64,000 bases of DNA, taken from assembly GCF_007992095.1 (NCBI RefSeq), contig NZ_BJZP01000010.1, positions 87,264-151,263 on the forward strand. The letters run 5' to 3'. The notes under the pieces are model-generated. The model did no database searches. It was not told where the DNA came from and saw only the letters and a list, made by a program, of their open reading frames with translations. This stretch comes from Paenirhizobium naphthalenivorans. Lineage in GTDB: Bacteria; Pseudomonadota; Alphaproteobacteria; Rhizobiales; Rhizobiaceae. Numbering within the stretch: the stretch's first letter is position 1; each line of letters opens with the position of its first letter. Below, one piece after another: positions 17,442-26,122 of the stretch. The position numbers were made by a program, and so were the translations under genes.

Positions 17442-18476
17442 ATGAAAAATACCTTGAAACTCGTCACCGCCGCGGCGGCATTGCTCGCATCGGCGGCCTT
17501 CGCCCATGCCGAAGGCGAACTGAACATCTTCAACTGGGGCAATTACACCAATCCCGAACTGATCAAGAAATTCGAGGAGACCTACAAGGTCAAGGTGACG
17601 CTGACCGACTACGATTCGAACGACACGGCGCTTGCCAAGATCCGCCAGGGCGGCCACGGCTTCGACATCGTCGTGCCTTCCGCCTCCGCGATGCCGGTGT
17701 TCATCAGCGAAGGGCTGCTGCTCGAATCGCGTCCCGACCAGTTGGAGAACTTCAAGAATGTTGACCCGCAGTGGGTTGACGTTCCCTTCGATCCGGGCCG
17801 CCATTACTCGGTTCCATGGCAGTGGGGCACGACTGGCGTCGCCGTCGACAAATCGGTCTATTCCGGCGATCCGAACACCTCGGCCATTTTCCTCGACCCA
17901 CCGGCCGAACTGGTCGGCAAGGTCAATGTCGTACCGGAAATGTCGGATGTCATGCACCTAGTCGTCACCTATGCCGGTGGAGAACCGTGCACCGGCGACC
18001 TCACTGTGCTGAAAAAGGCGCGCGACCTTCTCGTTGCTGCCAAGCCGAAGTGGATCTCGATGGATTACGGCACGGTGGAGAAGTACACTAAGGGCGACCT
18101 TGCCGCCTCGGTCGACTGGAACGGCGCCACCTTCCGCGGGCGCCTCGCCAACCCGAACATCGTCTATGGCTATCCGAAGGAAGGCTATCCGATATGGATG
18201 GACAACGCTTCGATCCTCAAGGATGCCAAGAACGTCGAGAACGCCAAGCTGTTCCTCAACTTCATCATGGATCCGGAAAATGCCGCGATGATCTCTGCAT
18301 TTGCCCGCTATGCGAACGGCATCAAGGGCTCGGAGGCCTTCATGCCGGAAGACATGAAGAACGCCCCGGAAGTTAACATTCCAGAAGAGTTCAAGGCTGC
18401 CGGCAAATTCAACCTCGCTTGCGCCCCAGAAGTCCAGGAACTCTACACCAAGATCTGGACGGAAGTGCAGAAGTAA
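17442..18476 (+). CDS. Periplasmic polyamine-type substrate-binding protein (PotD-like)
   Basis: The 344-residue protein begins with a signal peptide ([22 protein letters not shown]) and continues with the PotD/PotF hallmark [28 protein letters not shown] and the [10 protein letters not shown] block. The ATG at 17442 is eight bases after AGGAG; a GTG nine bases earlier lies inside that site. Key acidic and aromatic residues for the two amines of spermidine cannot be fixed by eye, so the ligand is open. A ten-pair stem-loop follows the stop before the hydrolase gene. Confidence 0.88.
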   Translation: MKNTLKLVTAAAALLASAAFAHAEGELNIFNWGNYTNPELIKKFEETYKVKVTLTDYDSNDTALAKIRQGGHGFDIVVPSASAMPVFISEGLLLESRPDQLENFKNVDPQWVDVPFDPGRHYSVPWQWGTTGVAVDKSVYSGDPNTSAIFLDPPAELVGKVNVVPEMSDVMHLVVTYAGGEPCTGDLTVLKKARDLLVAAKPKWISMDYGTVEKYTKGDLAASVDWNGATFRGRLANPNIVYGYPKEGYPIWMDNASILKDAKNVENAKLFLNFIMDPENAAMISAFARYANGIKGSEAFMPEDMKNAPEVNIPEEFKAAGKFNLACAPEVQELYTKIWTEVQK

Positions 18477-18504
18477 GCCCCGGAGCTTTCCAACAGTCGA
18501 CGAA

Positions 18505-18529
18505 CGGGAGGGCCGCAAAGGCTCTCCCG
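18505..18529 (+). terminator. Stem-loop between the binding-protein and hydrolase genes
   Basis: CGGGAGGGCC pairs with GGCTCTCCCG (one G-T wobble) around the loop GCAAA. No T-run follows, so it is more likely a partial terminator or 3' stabiliser of the upstream transporter message than a full stop. Confidence 0.55.
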
Positions 18530-18548
18530 ACCGTAAGGATTACGCACA

Positions 18549-19730
18549 ATGACCACCGCATTCGAGAAGACCCACGGCTTCGCCCGCCGCGACGTGACCA
18601 TCGCCAACTGGCGCACAGCCCCTTACAGCCGCTGGTCCTTCCAGAACCTGCGGGAAATGGTGCCGACAGCGGAAATCCGCGCAAGCGCCGAGGCGCCGGA
18701 GGAGGTCGCGACCTCATCGCCGCTGCTTGACGCCGCGATGGACACCGGCCTTGCCGGCAAGGACAGCGCCCGCGCCTTCCTCGACCACGCTCATACCGAC
18801 GCCTTCGTCTGCATGAAGAAAGGCCGCATCGTCGCCGAGCATTATGCGCCCCATGCCGATGTCAACGCTCGACACATCGTCTTTTCGATCAGCAAATCGC
18901 TGACCGCCCTTGTCTCCGCCGTGCTGGAAGCCGAAGGCACCATCGATTCCGATCGCCCGGTCACCGACTACATGCCGGAAGCGAAAGGCTCCGCCTGGGG
19001 CGACTGCAGCTATCGCGACGTGCTCGACATGCGCGTCAGCCTCGATTTCGAGGAAGCCTATCTCGACCGGCTGGGCGCCTTCGCCCGCTATCGCCGCTCG
19101 ACGCTGTGGAATCCGGCCGAACCGGACATGCCGACGGAAACCCTCACAGACTTCCTGCTCACCCTGAAGAAAGCCGATCGCCCGCATGGCGGCCGCTTCT
19201 TCTACGCCTCGCCCAATTCCGACATGCTCGGCATCCTGATCGAGCGCGCCAGCGGCCGCCGCTACGCCGAGCTGTTTTCCGACCTGCTGTGGAAGCCGCT
19301 CGGAGCAAGGAACCATGCGCTGGTCAGCGTGGATGGCGCCGGCACCGCCCGCTCCGCCGGCGGCGTCTGCGTCACCGCCCGCGACCTCGCGCGCGTCGGA
19401 CAGATGCTGCTCGACGGCGGCACAGCCGATGGCCGCCAGGTTGTCCCCCCCGCCTGGGTTGAAGACATGAAGGCCAACGGTGATCCCGCGGCGTGGGCCG
19501 AGAGCGGCCCGACCTTCCTGCCCAACGGCCGCTACCGCAGCAAATGGTATCAATCCGGCGAGGCCGACGGCGCCTTTTGCGCCATCGGCATCCACGGCCA
19601 ATGGCTTTACGTCGACCCTTCGACCGAAACCGTGATCGTCAAGCTGTCGTCGCAACCCAATCCACTCGACGACGAACTGAAACAGGACAATTTCGCCTTT
19701 TTCCGTTCCCTCAGCCTCGTAGACGCTTGA
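18549..19730 (+). CDS. Serine hydrolase, class C beta-lactamase / NylB-like family
   Basis: The 393-residue protein belongs to the penicillin-binding/beta-lactamase-like serine hydrolases. The S-x-x-K motif is Ser113-Ile-Ser-Lys116 and the likely catalytic Tyr is 219 (FFYASPNSD). Its length and the placing of Ser/Lys/Tyr closely follow NylB, the 6-aminohexanoate-dimer hydrolase (392 residues; Ser112, Lys115, Tyr215). There is no signal peptide, so it should act in the cytoplasm on something brought in by the ABC importer encoded just upstream. An AAGGA site precedes the ATG. Esterase (EstB-like) activity is an equal alternative; the substrate is unknown. Confidence 0.85.
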   Translation: MTTAFEKTHGFARRDVTIANWRTAPYSRWSFQNLREMVPTAEIRASAEAPEEVATSSPLLDAAMDTGLAGKDSARAFLDHAHTDAFVCMKKGRIVAEHYAPHADVNARHIVFSISKSLTALVSAVLEAEGTIDSDRPVTDYMPEAKGSAWGDCSYRDVLDMRVSLDFEEAYLDRLGAFARYRRSTLWNPAEPDMPTETLTDFLLTLKKADRPHGGRFFYASPNSDMLGILIERASGRRYAELFSDLLWKPLGARNHALVSVDGAGTARSAGGVCVTARDLARVGQMLLDGGTADGRQVVPPAWVEDMKANGDPAAWAESGPTFLPNGRYRSKWYQSGEADGAFCAIGIHGQWLYVDPSTETVIVKLSSQPNPLDDELKQDNFAFFRSLSLVDA

Positions 19731-19758
19731 AGCGCCTAGCCCATCCAGGACCGAAGAC

Positions 19759-21429
19759 ATGCCGCAGATCGCCGACCTCATCATTCGCAACGCCCGCGTC
19801 CTGACCATGGACGCCGACACCCCTCGCGCCGAAGCCGTGGCGGTTGCCGGAAACAGCATCCTTGCCGTCGGATCGAGCAATGAGATTACCACGCTCGCCG
19901 GCCCATCCACGCGGGTGATCGACGCCAAGGGCGCGACTGTCCTGCCCGGCTTCAACGAAGCCCATATGCACATCTTCCCTGGCTCGGTCTCGCTGCGCCA
20001 GCTCAACCTGCACGGCATCCAGGGTTTCGACGCCCTGAAGCAGGCGATCCTCGGCTATGCCGCCGCCAATCCCGATGAACCGTTGCTCATGGGCTTTTCC
20101 GCCGACTATTCGATCATCGGGCTCGGCGAACCCGTCACACGCCAGCACCTCGACGCCATCCTGGCTGACCGTCCGTTCATGATGTTCGCGCCGGATCATC
20201 ATACCGCCTGGGCCAATACCGCCGCGCTGAAACAGGCCGGACTGCTGAACGGCAAGGATGTCGGAATCGGCAATGAGGTCGTGATGGGTGCTGATGGCCT
20301 CGCCAGTGGTGAGCTGCGCGAAGGCAATGCCTTCGGACCGGTCGCAGCACTTGCCTCCACCGGTGGCCGCGAGGAACTCGGCATGGTGACCGGCATGGAT
20401 CCGGAAAACGTCACACCGGAGCAATATGCGCTTGACCGCGCCATCCTGAAGAACGGGCTCGAATATTGCGCCTCCTGGGGCGTGACCTCGATCCAGAACT
20501 TCGACGGCAACCATTACCAGTTGCGCATCATGCGGGACCTGGAGCAATCCGGCGAACTGCCCTGCCGCATCCGCATCCCCTTCCATATGAAGAACTTCAT
20601 GGACCTGTCGGAGATCGACAAGGCCGCCGAATGGAAGAAGGAATTTTCGACCGACATGCTGCGCGGCGACTTCGTCAAGGTCTTCATGGACGGCGTTCTC
20701 GACAGCCAGACGGCGTTCATGCTCGACGGCTACGGCGATCGCCCGGACTATGACTATGAGCCGCTGTTCACGGAGCAAGCCTTCAACGCCATCGCGACGA
20801 AGGCCGACGCGCTCGGCCTGCAGGTCGCCGTCCATGCGATCGGCAGTGCCGCAATCCGCCAGACGCTCGATGGCTATGAGTCGGCGCTCAAGGCCAACGG
20901 CCGGCAAGACAATCGCCACCGCATCGAGCACATCGAGATCATCCACCCCGACGACATTCCGCGCTTCGCCGAACTCGGCGTCGTCGCCTCCATGCAGCCG
21001 GTACACTATCCGGGCGGCACCTGCTTCCCGGCCGAACCGACGACGGCGAAGATCGGTGAGGATCGCTGGGCCTACGCCTATGCCTGGCGCACGATGAAAG
21101 ACGCCGGCGCGCCCGTTGTTTTCGCTTCCGACTGGCCGGTCTCGCCCGTTTCGCCGTTCCAGTGCATCCAGGATGCGATGACTCGCAAACCGTGGAAAGA
21201 CGGCCTTCCCGACCAGCGCTTCACGCTGGAGGAATCGCTGGAGGCCTATACGGCGATCGGCGCATGGGTCGAATTCATGGAAGATCGAAAGGGCAAGCTC
21301 AAGCCGGGTTACCTCGCCGATATCGCTATCCTGTCGACCGACATCGAAAGCGTCGCTCCGGACACCATCATGGACACGGTCCGGGCCGCAATCACCATTT
21401 GCGACGGCCGGATCACCCACCAGGCCTGA
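19759..21429 (+). CDS. Amidohydrolase family 3 (YtcJ-like), copy 1
   Basis: The 556-residue metal-dependent hydrolase has the family pattern: His69-x-His71 in FNEAHMHIF, a candidate carboxylated Lys307 in FVKVFMDG, His359 in AVHAIG, His391 in HRIEHIE and an Asp in ASDWPVSP. It is a tandem paralog of the next gene, with well over half of positions identical by eye. In this copy the HAIGD motif has become HAIGS (Ser363 and Ala364), a change next to a metal ligand that the neighbour does not share. It lies 28 bases after the NylB-like gene. N-acyl amino acid or amide hydrolysis is likely from the family; the substrate is unknown. Confidence 0.85.
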   Translation: MPQIADLIIRNARVLTMDADTPRAEAVAVAGNSILAVGSSNEITTLAGPSTRVIDAKGATVLPGFNEAHMHIFPGSVSLRQLNLHGIQGFDALKQAILGYAAANPDEPLLMGFSADYSIIGLGEPVTRQHLDAILADRPFMMFAPDHHTAWANTAALKQAGLLNGKDVGIGNEVVMGADGLASGELREGNAFGPVAALASTGGREELGMVTGMDPENVTPEQYALDRAILKNGLEYCASWGVTSIQNFDGNHYQLRIMRDLEQSGELPCRIRIPFHMKNFMDLSEIDKAAEWKKEFSTDMLRGDFVKVFMDGVLDSQTAFMLDGYGDRPDYDYEPLFTEQAFNAIATKADALGLQVAVHAIGSAAIRQTLDGYESALKANGRQDNRHRIEHIEIIHPDDIPRFAELGVVASMQPVHYPGGTCFPAEPTTAKIGEDRWAYAYAWRTMKDAGAPVVFASDWPVSPVSPFQCIQDAMTRKPWKDGLPDQRFTLEESLEAYTAIGAWVEFMEDRKGKLKPGYLADIAILSTDIESVAPDTIMDTVRAAITICDGRITHQA

Positions 21430-21452
21430 CACCCAAGCACGGAACAGAGACA

Positions 21453-23126
21453 ATGAGCACCACCGCCGACATTATCATCCACAACGGCCGCGTCCGGACC
21501 ATGGATGACTCGCGTCCCTTCGCCGAAGCCGTGGCGCTCGCAGGTAACAGCATCCTTGCCGTCGGCTCCGACGCGGAGGTGAAGGCGCTCGCAGGGACCA
21601 CGACACGTCTGGTCGATGCCAGGGGCGCAACCGTCATGCCGGGGTTCAACGAAGCCCACATGCATATCTTCGGCGGCTCGGTCGGCCTTGGCCAATTGTC
21701 GCTGATGGGCGTCAAGGGCTTCGATGCCCTCAAGTCCGCCGTGCTCGCCTATGCGGCAGCCAATCCGGACATGCCTTTGCTGGAGGCGCTTTATGCTGAT
21801 TACACCATCTTGTCGGAGGACGAGCGCGTCTCCCGCCACCATCTGGATGCGATCATAGCCGACCGTCCCTTCGTGATGATGGCACCCGATCGTCACACCG
21901 CCTGGGCAAACACCGTAGCCCTCGACAAGGCCGGCATCCTCAATGGACGTGACGTTGGCGTCGGCAACGAGATCGTCATGGGTGCGGATGGGCTTGCCGC
22001 CGGCGAATTGAGGGAAGGCAATGCCTTCGGCCCGATTATGGCGCTGAGTGCGACTGGCGGTCGGGAAATGCTCGGCGGCGCCACCGGTGGCGACCCGGCT
22101 CACGTGACACCGGCGGAAAGGGCGACCGACATCGCCGTCCTCAAGCAGGGTCTCGCCTATTGCGCCTCGCTTGGCATCACCTCATTCCAGAACATGGACG
22201 GCAATCTCTATCAGCTGGAAATGCTGCAGGAGATCGAAGATACGCAGGGCCTCCCCGTTCGCGCGCGCATGCCCTTCCACATGAAGAATTTCATGCCGCT
22301 CACCGATCTGGAAAAAAAGGCCGCCGCCTGGCGCGCCCGTTTCGACAGCGACAAGCTGCGCTGCAACTTCGTCAAGGTGTTCATGGACGGCGTCACCGAA
22401 GGCGAGACCGCCGTCTTCGTCGACGACTACGCCCACAAGCCCGGCTGGAAGGGCGAGCCGCTGTTTTCGGCCGGGCATTTCAACGAGATCGCGGTCGAGG
22501 CGGACCGTCTCGGCCTGCCGATCGCCGTCCACGCCATCGGCGACGGCGCGGTGCGCATGGTGCTGGACGGCTATGAAGCGGCAAGGGATGCGAACGGCAA
22601 GAGCGATCGGCGCAACCGCGTCGAACATATCGAGGTGGTCCATCCCGACGACATTCCGCGCTTCGCCGAACTCGGCACCGTTGCCTCGATGCAACCGACG
22701 CATCCGCCGGGCTCGGCAGGCCTGCCGCTGGAACCCTATCTCACCTATATCGGCCGCGAACGCTGGCCCTATGCCTTCGCCTGGAAAAGACTGGTCGAAG
22801 CCGGTGCGAAGATGGTCTTCTCCACCGACTGGCCGGTCTCGCCGCTATCGCCCCTGAGCTGCATTCGTGATGCCATGACCCGCAAACGCTGGGCCGACGA
22901 CATGCCGGACCAGCGGCTGAGCCTCGACGAGACGCTTGCCGCCTACACCCGTACCGGCGCCTGGGTCGAATTCATGGAGGATCGCAAGGGTGTGTTGAAA
23001 CCCGGCTATCTGGCAGACGTCGTCGTTCTCTCCGCCGAGATCGGCCAGGCGATCGCACAGGAAACGGCCGACATCGCCGTCGAAATGACGATCTGCGATG
23101 GCCGGGTGACCTACGAAAAAAGCTAA
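21453..23126 (+). CDS. Amidohydrolase family 3 (YtcJ-like), copy 2
   Basis: The 557-residue paralog of the preceding gene has the same order of motifs: His69-x-His71, the Lys in FVKVFMDG, HAIGDGAVR with the usual Asp, HIEVVHPDD, and the Asp in STDWPVSPLSP. The ATG at 21453, 23 bases after the upstream stop, restores the same N-terminus as copy 1; a longer frame into copy 1 is not used. With two copies in one operon the proteins may form a hetero-oligomer or have split specificity. It is followed two bases later by the TetR gene. Confidence 0.85.
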   Translation: MSTTADIIIHNGRVRTMDDSRPFAEAVALAGNSILAVGSDAEVKALAGTTTRLVDARGATVMPGFNEAHMHIFGGSVGLGQLSLMGVKGFDALKSAVLAYAAANPDMPLLEALYADYTILSEDERVSRHHLDAIIADRPFVMMAPDRHTAWANTVALDKAGILNGRDVGVGNEIVMGADGLAAGELREGNAFGPIMALSATGGREMLGGATGGDPAHVTPAERATDIAVLKQGLAYCASLGITSFQNMDGNLYQLEMLQEIEDTQGLPVRARMPFHMKNFMPLTDLEKKAAAWRARFDSDKLRCNFVKVFMDGVTEGETAVFVDDYAHKPGWKGEPLFSAGHFNEIAVEADRLGLPIAVHAIGDGAVRMVLDGYEAARDANGKSDRRNRVEHIEVVHPDDIPRFAELGTVASMQPTHPPGSAGLPLEPYLTYIGRERWPYAFAWKRLVEAGAKMVFSTDWPVSPLSPLSCIRDAMTRKRWADDMPDQRLSLDETLAAYTRTGAWVEFMEDRKGVLKPGYLADVVVLSAEIGQAIAQETADIAVEMTICDGRVTYEKS

Positions 23127-23129
23127 ACC

Positions 23130-23804
23130 ATGGACGACAACGACCAACCAGCGCCTCCTCTACCCTCCACCCGGACCCCGGGCGCCACCCGCAAGGGAGT
23201 GGAAACACGCGCCCGCATCATCAGGGGGGCATTGGAGGCGCTGGAAAGCGGCGGGATGGAGACGCTGACGACCCGCAAGATCGCCGCCAGCGCCGGCGTC
23301 AAGCTCGCCACGCTGCATTATTACTTCGACAGCAAGGAAAACCTGCTGCTCGCGGTGCTGGAAGACCTGATCGCCGACATGGCCGAGGCCTACCGGCAGG
23401 ACATGTCCATGCCGTCCGACCCGGAAGAGCGCATCGAGGCCCTGATCCGCTCGATGTGGCGCTATGTCCAGCGCACCCGCAACAAGCAGCTCGCCCAGAC
23501 CGAACTCACGCTCTACGCCCTGCGCACCCAGGGCGCGGAGTGGCTCGCCGCGCGCCAGTACAACGCCTACATCGACTTCTATTGCCGATTGGTCTTCCAC
23601 GGCATGGGCGAACTGACCGAGGAACAGCGCAAGATCGGTACAGCAATCGCCCGCTTCATGCTGATCGGCATCGACGGGCTGATCCTGCAGAACTTCGCGC
23701 TCCACAACAACGGTGACACCAATGAGGGTGTGGAGACCCTTGTCATCGCCACCCGCGATCTCCTGCATCGACTGAGATCCGAGGCCGGGATCCAGCCGGG
23801 CTGA
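23130..23804 (+). CDS. TetR/AcrR family transcriptional regulator
   Basis: The 224-residue protein has a TetR helix-turn-helix at about 25-70 (TRKIAASAGVKLATLHYYFDSKE) and a helical ligand domain. It begins two bases after the second amidohydrolase, so it is probably co-transcribed and may control the operon or sense its substrate. The head of about 20 residues before the HTH is Pro/Thr rich. No TetR-type palindrome was pinned down in the promoter region. Confidence 0.88.
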   Translation: MDDNDQPAPPLPSTRTPGATRKGVETRARIIRGALEALESGGMETLTTRKIAASAGVKLATLHYYFDSKENLLLAVLEDLIADMAEAYRQDMSMPSDPEERIEALIRSMWRYVQRTRNKQLAQTELTLYALRTQGAEWLAARQYNAYIDFYCRLVFHGMGELTEEQRKIGTAIARFMLIGIDGLILQNFALHNNGDTNEGVETLVIATRDLLHRLRSEAGIQPG

Positions 23805-23832
23805 GCGCACATTCCGCCAGCCCCGTGTTAGG

Positions 23833-24519
23833 ATGGTCGCGAAGTCCACAACAAGCGGCCCGACGATCATGCCCGACACCGGTGAAGCATCCAGGCACCT
23901 TCCCCGCCCCAACCGGGTGACGCCGTTCGGCGACCTCGAATCCACCGCGGCACGCGGCGCCCTGATGGGCAATCGCGGCGATCTGCACGGGCAAGACGGC
24001 ACGATCCGCAGGCACCATCTCGGCAAGGCGTGGATCTGCTGCACGCTCACCGAGAAAAATGGCCGTCGCGCGATCTTCGACACCAAAGGCCACTATACGC
24101 CGCTGTTCTTCCACGACGAAACCGTCGCCTTCGCCGCCGGCCACCGCCCCTGCGCCGAATGCCGCCGCGCCGATTTCCTTCGCTTCAAGCGCTATTTCAA
24201 TCGGGCGACCGGCCTATCGGAAGAGCACTTCGTCGCGGCCGGCGAAATCGATGCCCAGTTGCACCGGCAGCGGCTGGACGGCCGGGAAAAACGCCTCCAT
24301 CGTGCACGCCTCGTCACCCTGCCGGATGGCGCCTTTTTCATCCTCGAAACCCGGCCGCAGACACCCTTTCTGCTGTGGCGGGGCAAGGCCCATCCATGGA
24401 GCCATGAAGGCTATGGCACGCCTGCCGCCTTGCCTGAAGACGGCGACGTGTCCGTCCTGACGCCGCCCTTGATCGTCGGTGTGCTGCGCGCCGGCTATCA
24501 GGTCGAGCCCCGTTTCTGA
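23833..24519 (+). CDS. Conserved hypothetical protein with Cys-x-x-Cys motif
   Basis: Up to 228 residues; the ATG at 23869 (MPDTGEAS) is an alternative start, and neither has a clear ribosome site. The most telling block is FAAGHRPCAECRRADFLRFKRYF near 99-121, which recalls the zinc-binding N-terminal domain of Ada (FRPC-x-x-C) and endonuclease-like CPxC sites. A Trp-rich stretch (LLWRGKAHPWSHEGYG) follows near the C-terminus. There is no signal peptide or membrane segment. I do not recognise a named family and make no functional claim beyond a possible metal-binding or nucleic-acid role. It is followed by a bidirectional terminator shared with pntB. Confidence 0.7.
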   Translation: MVAKSTTSGPTIMPDTGEASRHLPRPNRVTPFGDLESTAARGALMGNRGDLHGQDGTIRRHHLGKAWICCTLTEKNGRRAIFDTKGHYTPLFFHDETVAFAAGHRPCAECRRADFLRFKRYFNRATGLSEEHFVAAGEIDAQLHRQRLDGREKRLHRARLVTLPDGAFFILETRPQTPFLLWRGKAHPWSHEGYGTPAALPEDGDVSVLTPPLIVGVLRAGYQVEPRF

Positions 24520-24598
24520 TCCCGCAAGAGCCGGTTCATCATGCCATGGCGACACGGCAGGGACCTCACCCTCGAGATCCAATGCGCTTGCCAACAAG

Positions 24599-24632
24599 AA
24601 GGCCGGACGTCTCCGCCCGGCCTTCGTTGTTT
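24599..24632. terminator. Bidirectional terminator between converging genes
   Basis: AAGGCCGG (24599-24606) pairs with CCGGCCTT (24617-24624), and CGTTGTTTT follows on the plus strand. It sits between the stop of the Cys-x-x-Cys protein and the stop of pntB. Confidence 0.7.
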
Positions 24633-24659
24633 TATATGCGGTTTTAAGTGCGGCCGCGC

Positions 24660-26105
24660 TTACTTGACCATCGGCAGCAGTTCGGAGACAGACTTCTTGG
24701 CGTCGCCGTAGAACATCCGCGTATTCTCCTTGTAGAACAGAGGGTTCTCGATGCCGGAATAGCCGGTGCCCTGGCCGCGCTTGGAGACGAAGACCTGCTT
24801 GGCCTTCCACACTTCGAGCACCGGCATGCCGGCGATCGGCGAGTTCGGGTCTTCCTGAGCCGCCGGATTGACGATGTCGTTCGAGCCGATGACGATGACG
24901 ACGTCCGTCGCGGGAAAATCCTCGTTGATCTCGTCCATCTCCAGCACGATGTCGTACGGCACCTTTGCTTCCGCCAAAAGCACGTTCATATGGCCCGGCA
25001 GACGTCCGGCCACCGGATGGATGGCAAAGCGCACGGTCTTTCCGGAGGCACGCAGCTTGCGGGTCAGTTCGGAAACCGCCTGCTGCGCCTGCGCCACCGC
25101 CATGCCGTAACCCGGCACGATGATCACCGAATCGGCCTCGTTCAAAGCCGCCGCCACGCTTTCGGCATCGATGGCGATCTGCTCGCCCTCGATCTCCATG
25201 GCCGGACCCGTCGTGCCGCCGAAACCGCCGAGGATGACCGAGATGAAGGAGCGATTCATCGCCTTGCACATGATGTAGGAGAGGATCGCGCCCGAGGAGC
25301 CGACCAGCGCGCCGGTGACGATCAGCAGATCGTTGCCAAGCGTAAAGCCGATCGCCGCCGCCGCCCAGCCGGAATAGCTGTTGAGCATGGAAACCACGAC
25401 CGGCATGTCGGCGCCGCCGATGCCCATGATCAGGTGGTAGCCGATGAAGAAGGCGAGCAGCGTCATCAAGATCAGCGCCCAGACACCGGCCCCGTTGAAA
25501 TAGAGCACCAGCAGGATCAGCGAGGCGATGGCTGCGGTGGCGTTGAGCATGTGCCCGCCCGGCAGCTTCTTGGCCTTGCCGTCAACCTTGCCGGCCAGCT
25601 TGCCGAAGGCGACGACCGAACCGGTGAAGGTAACGGCACCGATGAACACGCCGAGGAAGACCTCGACCTTGAGGATCGCCACCAGCGCGCCGGTCGGGTC
25701 GGCCAGCTTGTGCGCCAGAACACCGGCAAAACCGGTCAACGCATGGCGGGCCGCCTCGTCCATGCCGGCAACGCGGCCGAGATCAAGCTCGGCATTATAG
25801 CCGATGAACACGGCAGCCAGACCGACGAACGAGTGGAGTGCGGCAACAAGCTGCGGCATTTCCGTCATCTGCACGCGGGAAGCCACGTAATAGCCCATGA
25901 CAGAGCCACCGGCGATCATCACCAGAATGATGAGCCAATTGCCGACGCCGGGTCCGAAGACCGTGGCGAAAACGGCAAGCGCCATGCCGGCAATGCCGTA
26001 CCAGACGGCGCGCTTGGCACTTTCCTGACCGGAAAGCCCGCCGAGCGAGAGGATGAAAAGAACGGCCGCAGCGATATAGGCGGCGGAAACGATACCTATC
26101 GTCAT
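24660..26105 (-). CDS. pntB: NAD(P) transhydrogenase subunit beta
   Basis: The 481-residue subunit holds about eight to nine membrane helices in its N-terminal 270 residues and the NADP-binding domain III at the C-terminus ([15 protein letters not shown] near 318; the [22 protein letters not shown] block; [19 protein letters not shown]). With PntA it moves hydride from NADH to NADP+ driven by proton entry. GGAGGGG precedes the ATG, which lies 17 bases after the pntA stop. Length matches E. coli PntB (462) with a slightly longer membrane part. Confidence 0.95.
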   Translation of the reverse strand: MTIGIVSAAYIAAAVLFILSLGGLSGQESAKRAVWYGIAGMALAVFATVFGPGVGNWLIILVMIAGGSVMGYYVASRVQMTEMPQLVAALHSFVGLAAVFIGYNAELDLGRVAGMDEAARHALTGFAGVLAHKLADPTGALVAILKVEVFLGVFIGAVTFTGSVVAFGKLAGKVDGKAKKLPGGHMLNATAAIASLILLVLYFNGAGVWALILMTLLAFFIGYHLIMGIGGADMPVVVSMLNSYSGWAAAAIGFTLGNDLLIVTGALVGSSGAILSYIMCKAMNRSFISVILGGFGGTTGPAMEIEGEQIAIDAESVAAALNEADSVIIVPGYGMAVAQAQQAVSELTRKLRASGKTVRFAIHPVAGRLPGHMNVLLAEAKVPYDIVLEMDEINEDFPATDVVIVIGSNDIVNPAAQEDPNSPIAGMPVLEVWKAKQVFVSKRGQGTGYSGIENPLFYKENTRMFYGDAKKSVSELLPMVK

Positions 26106-26122
26106 GACTTACCCCTCCCCGA

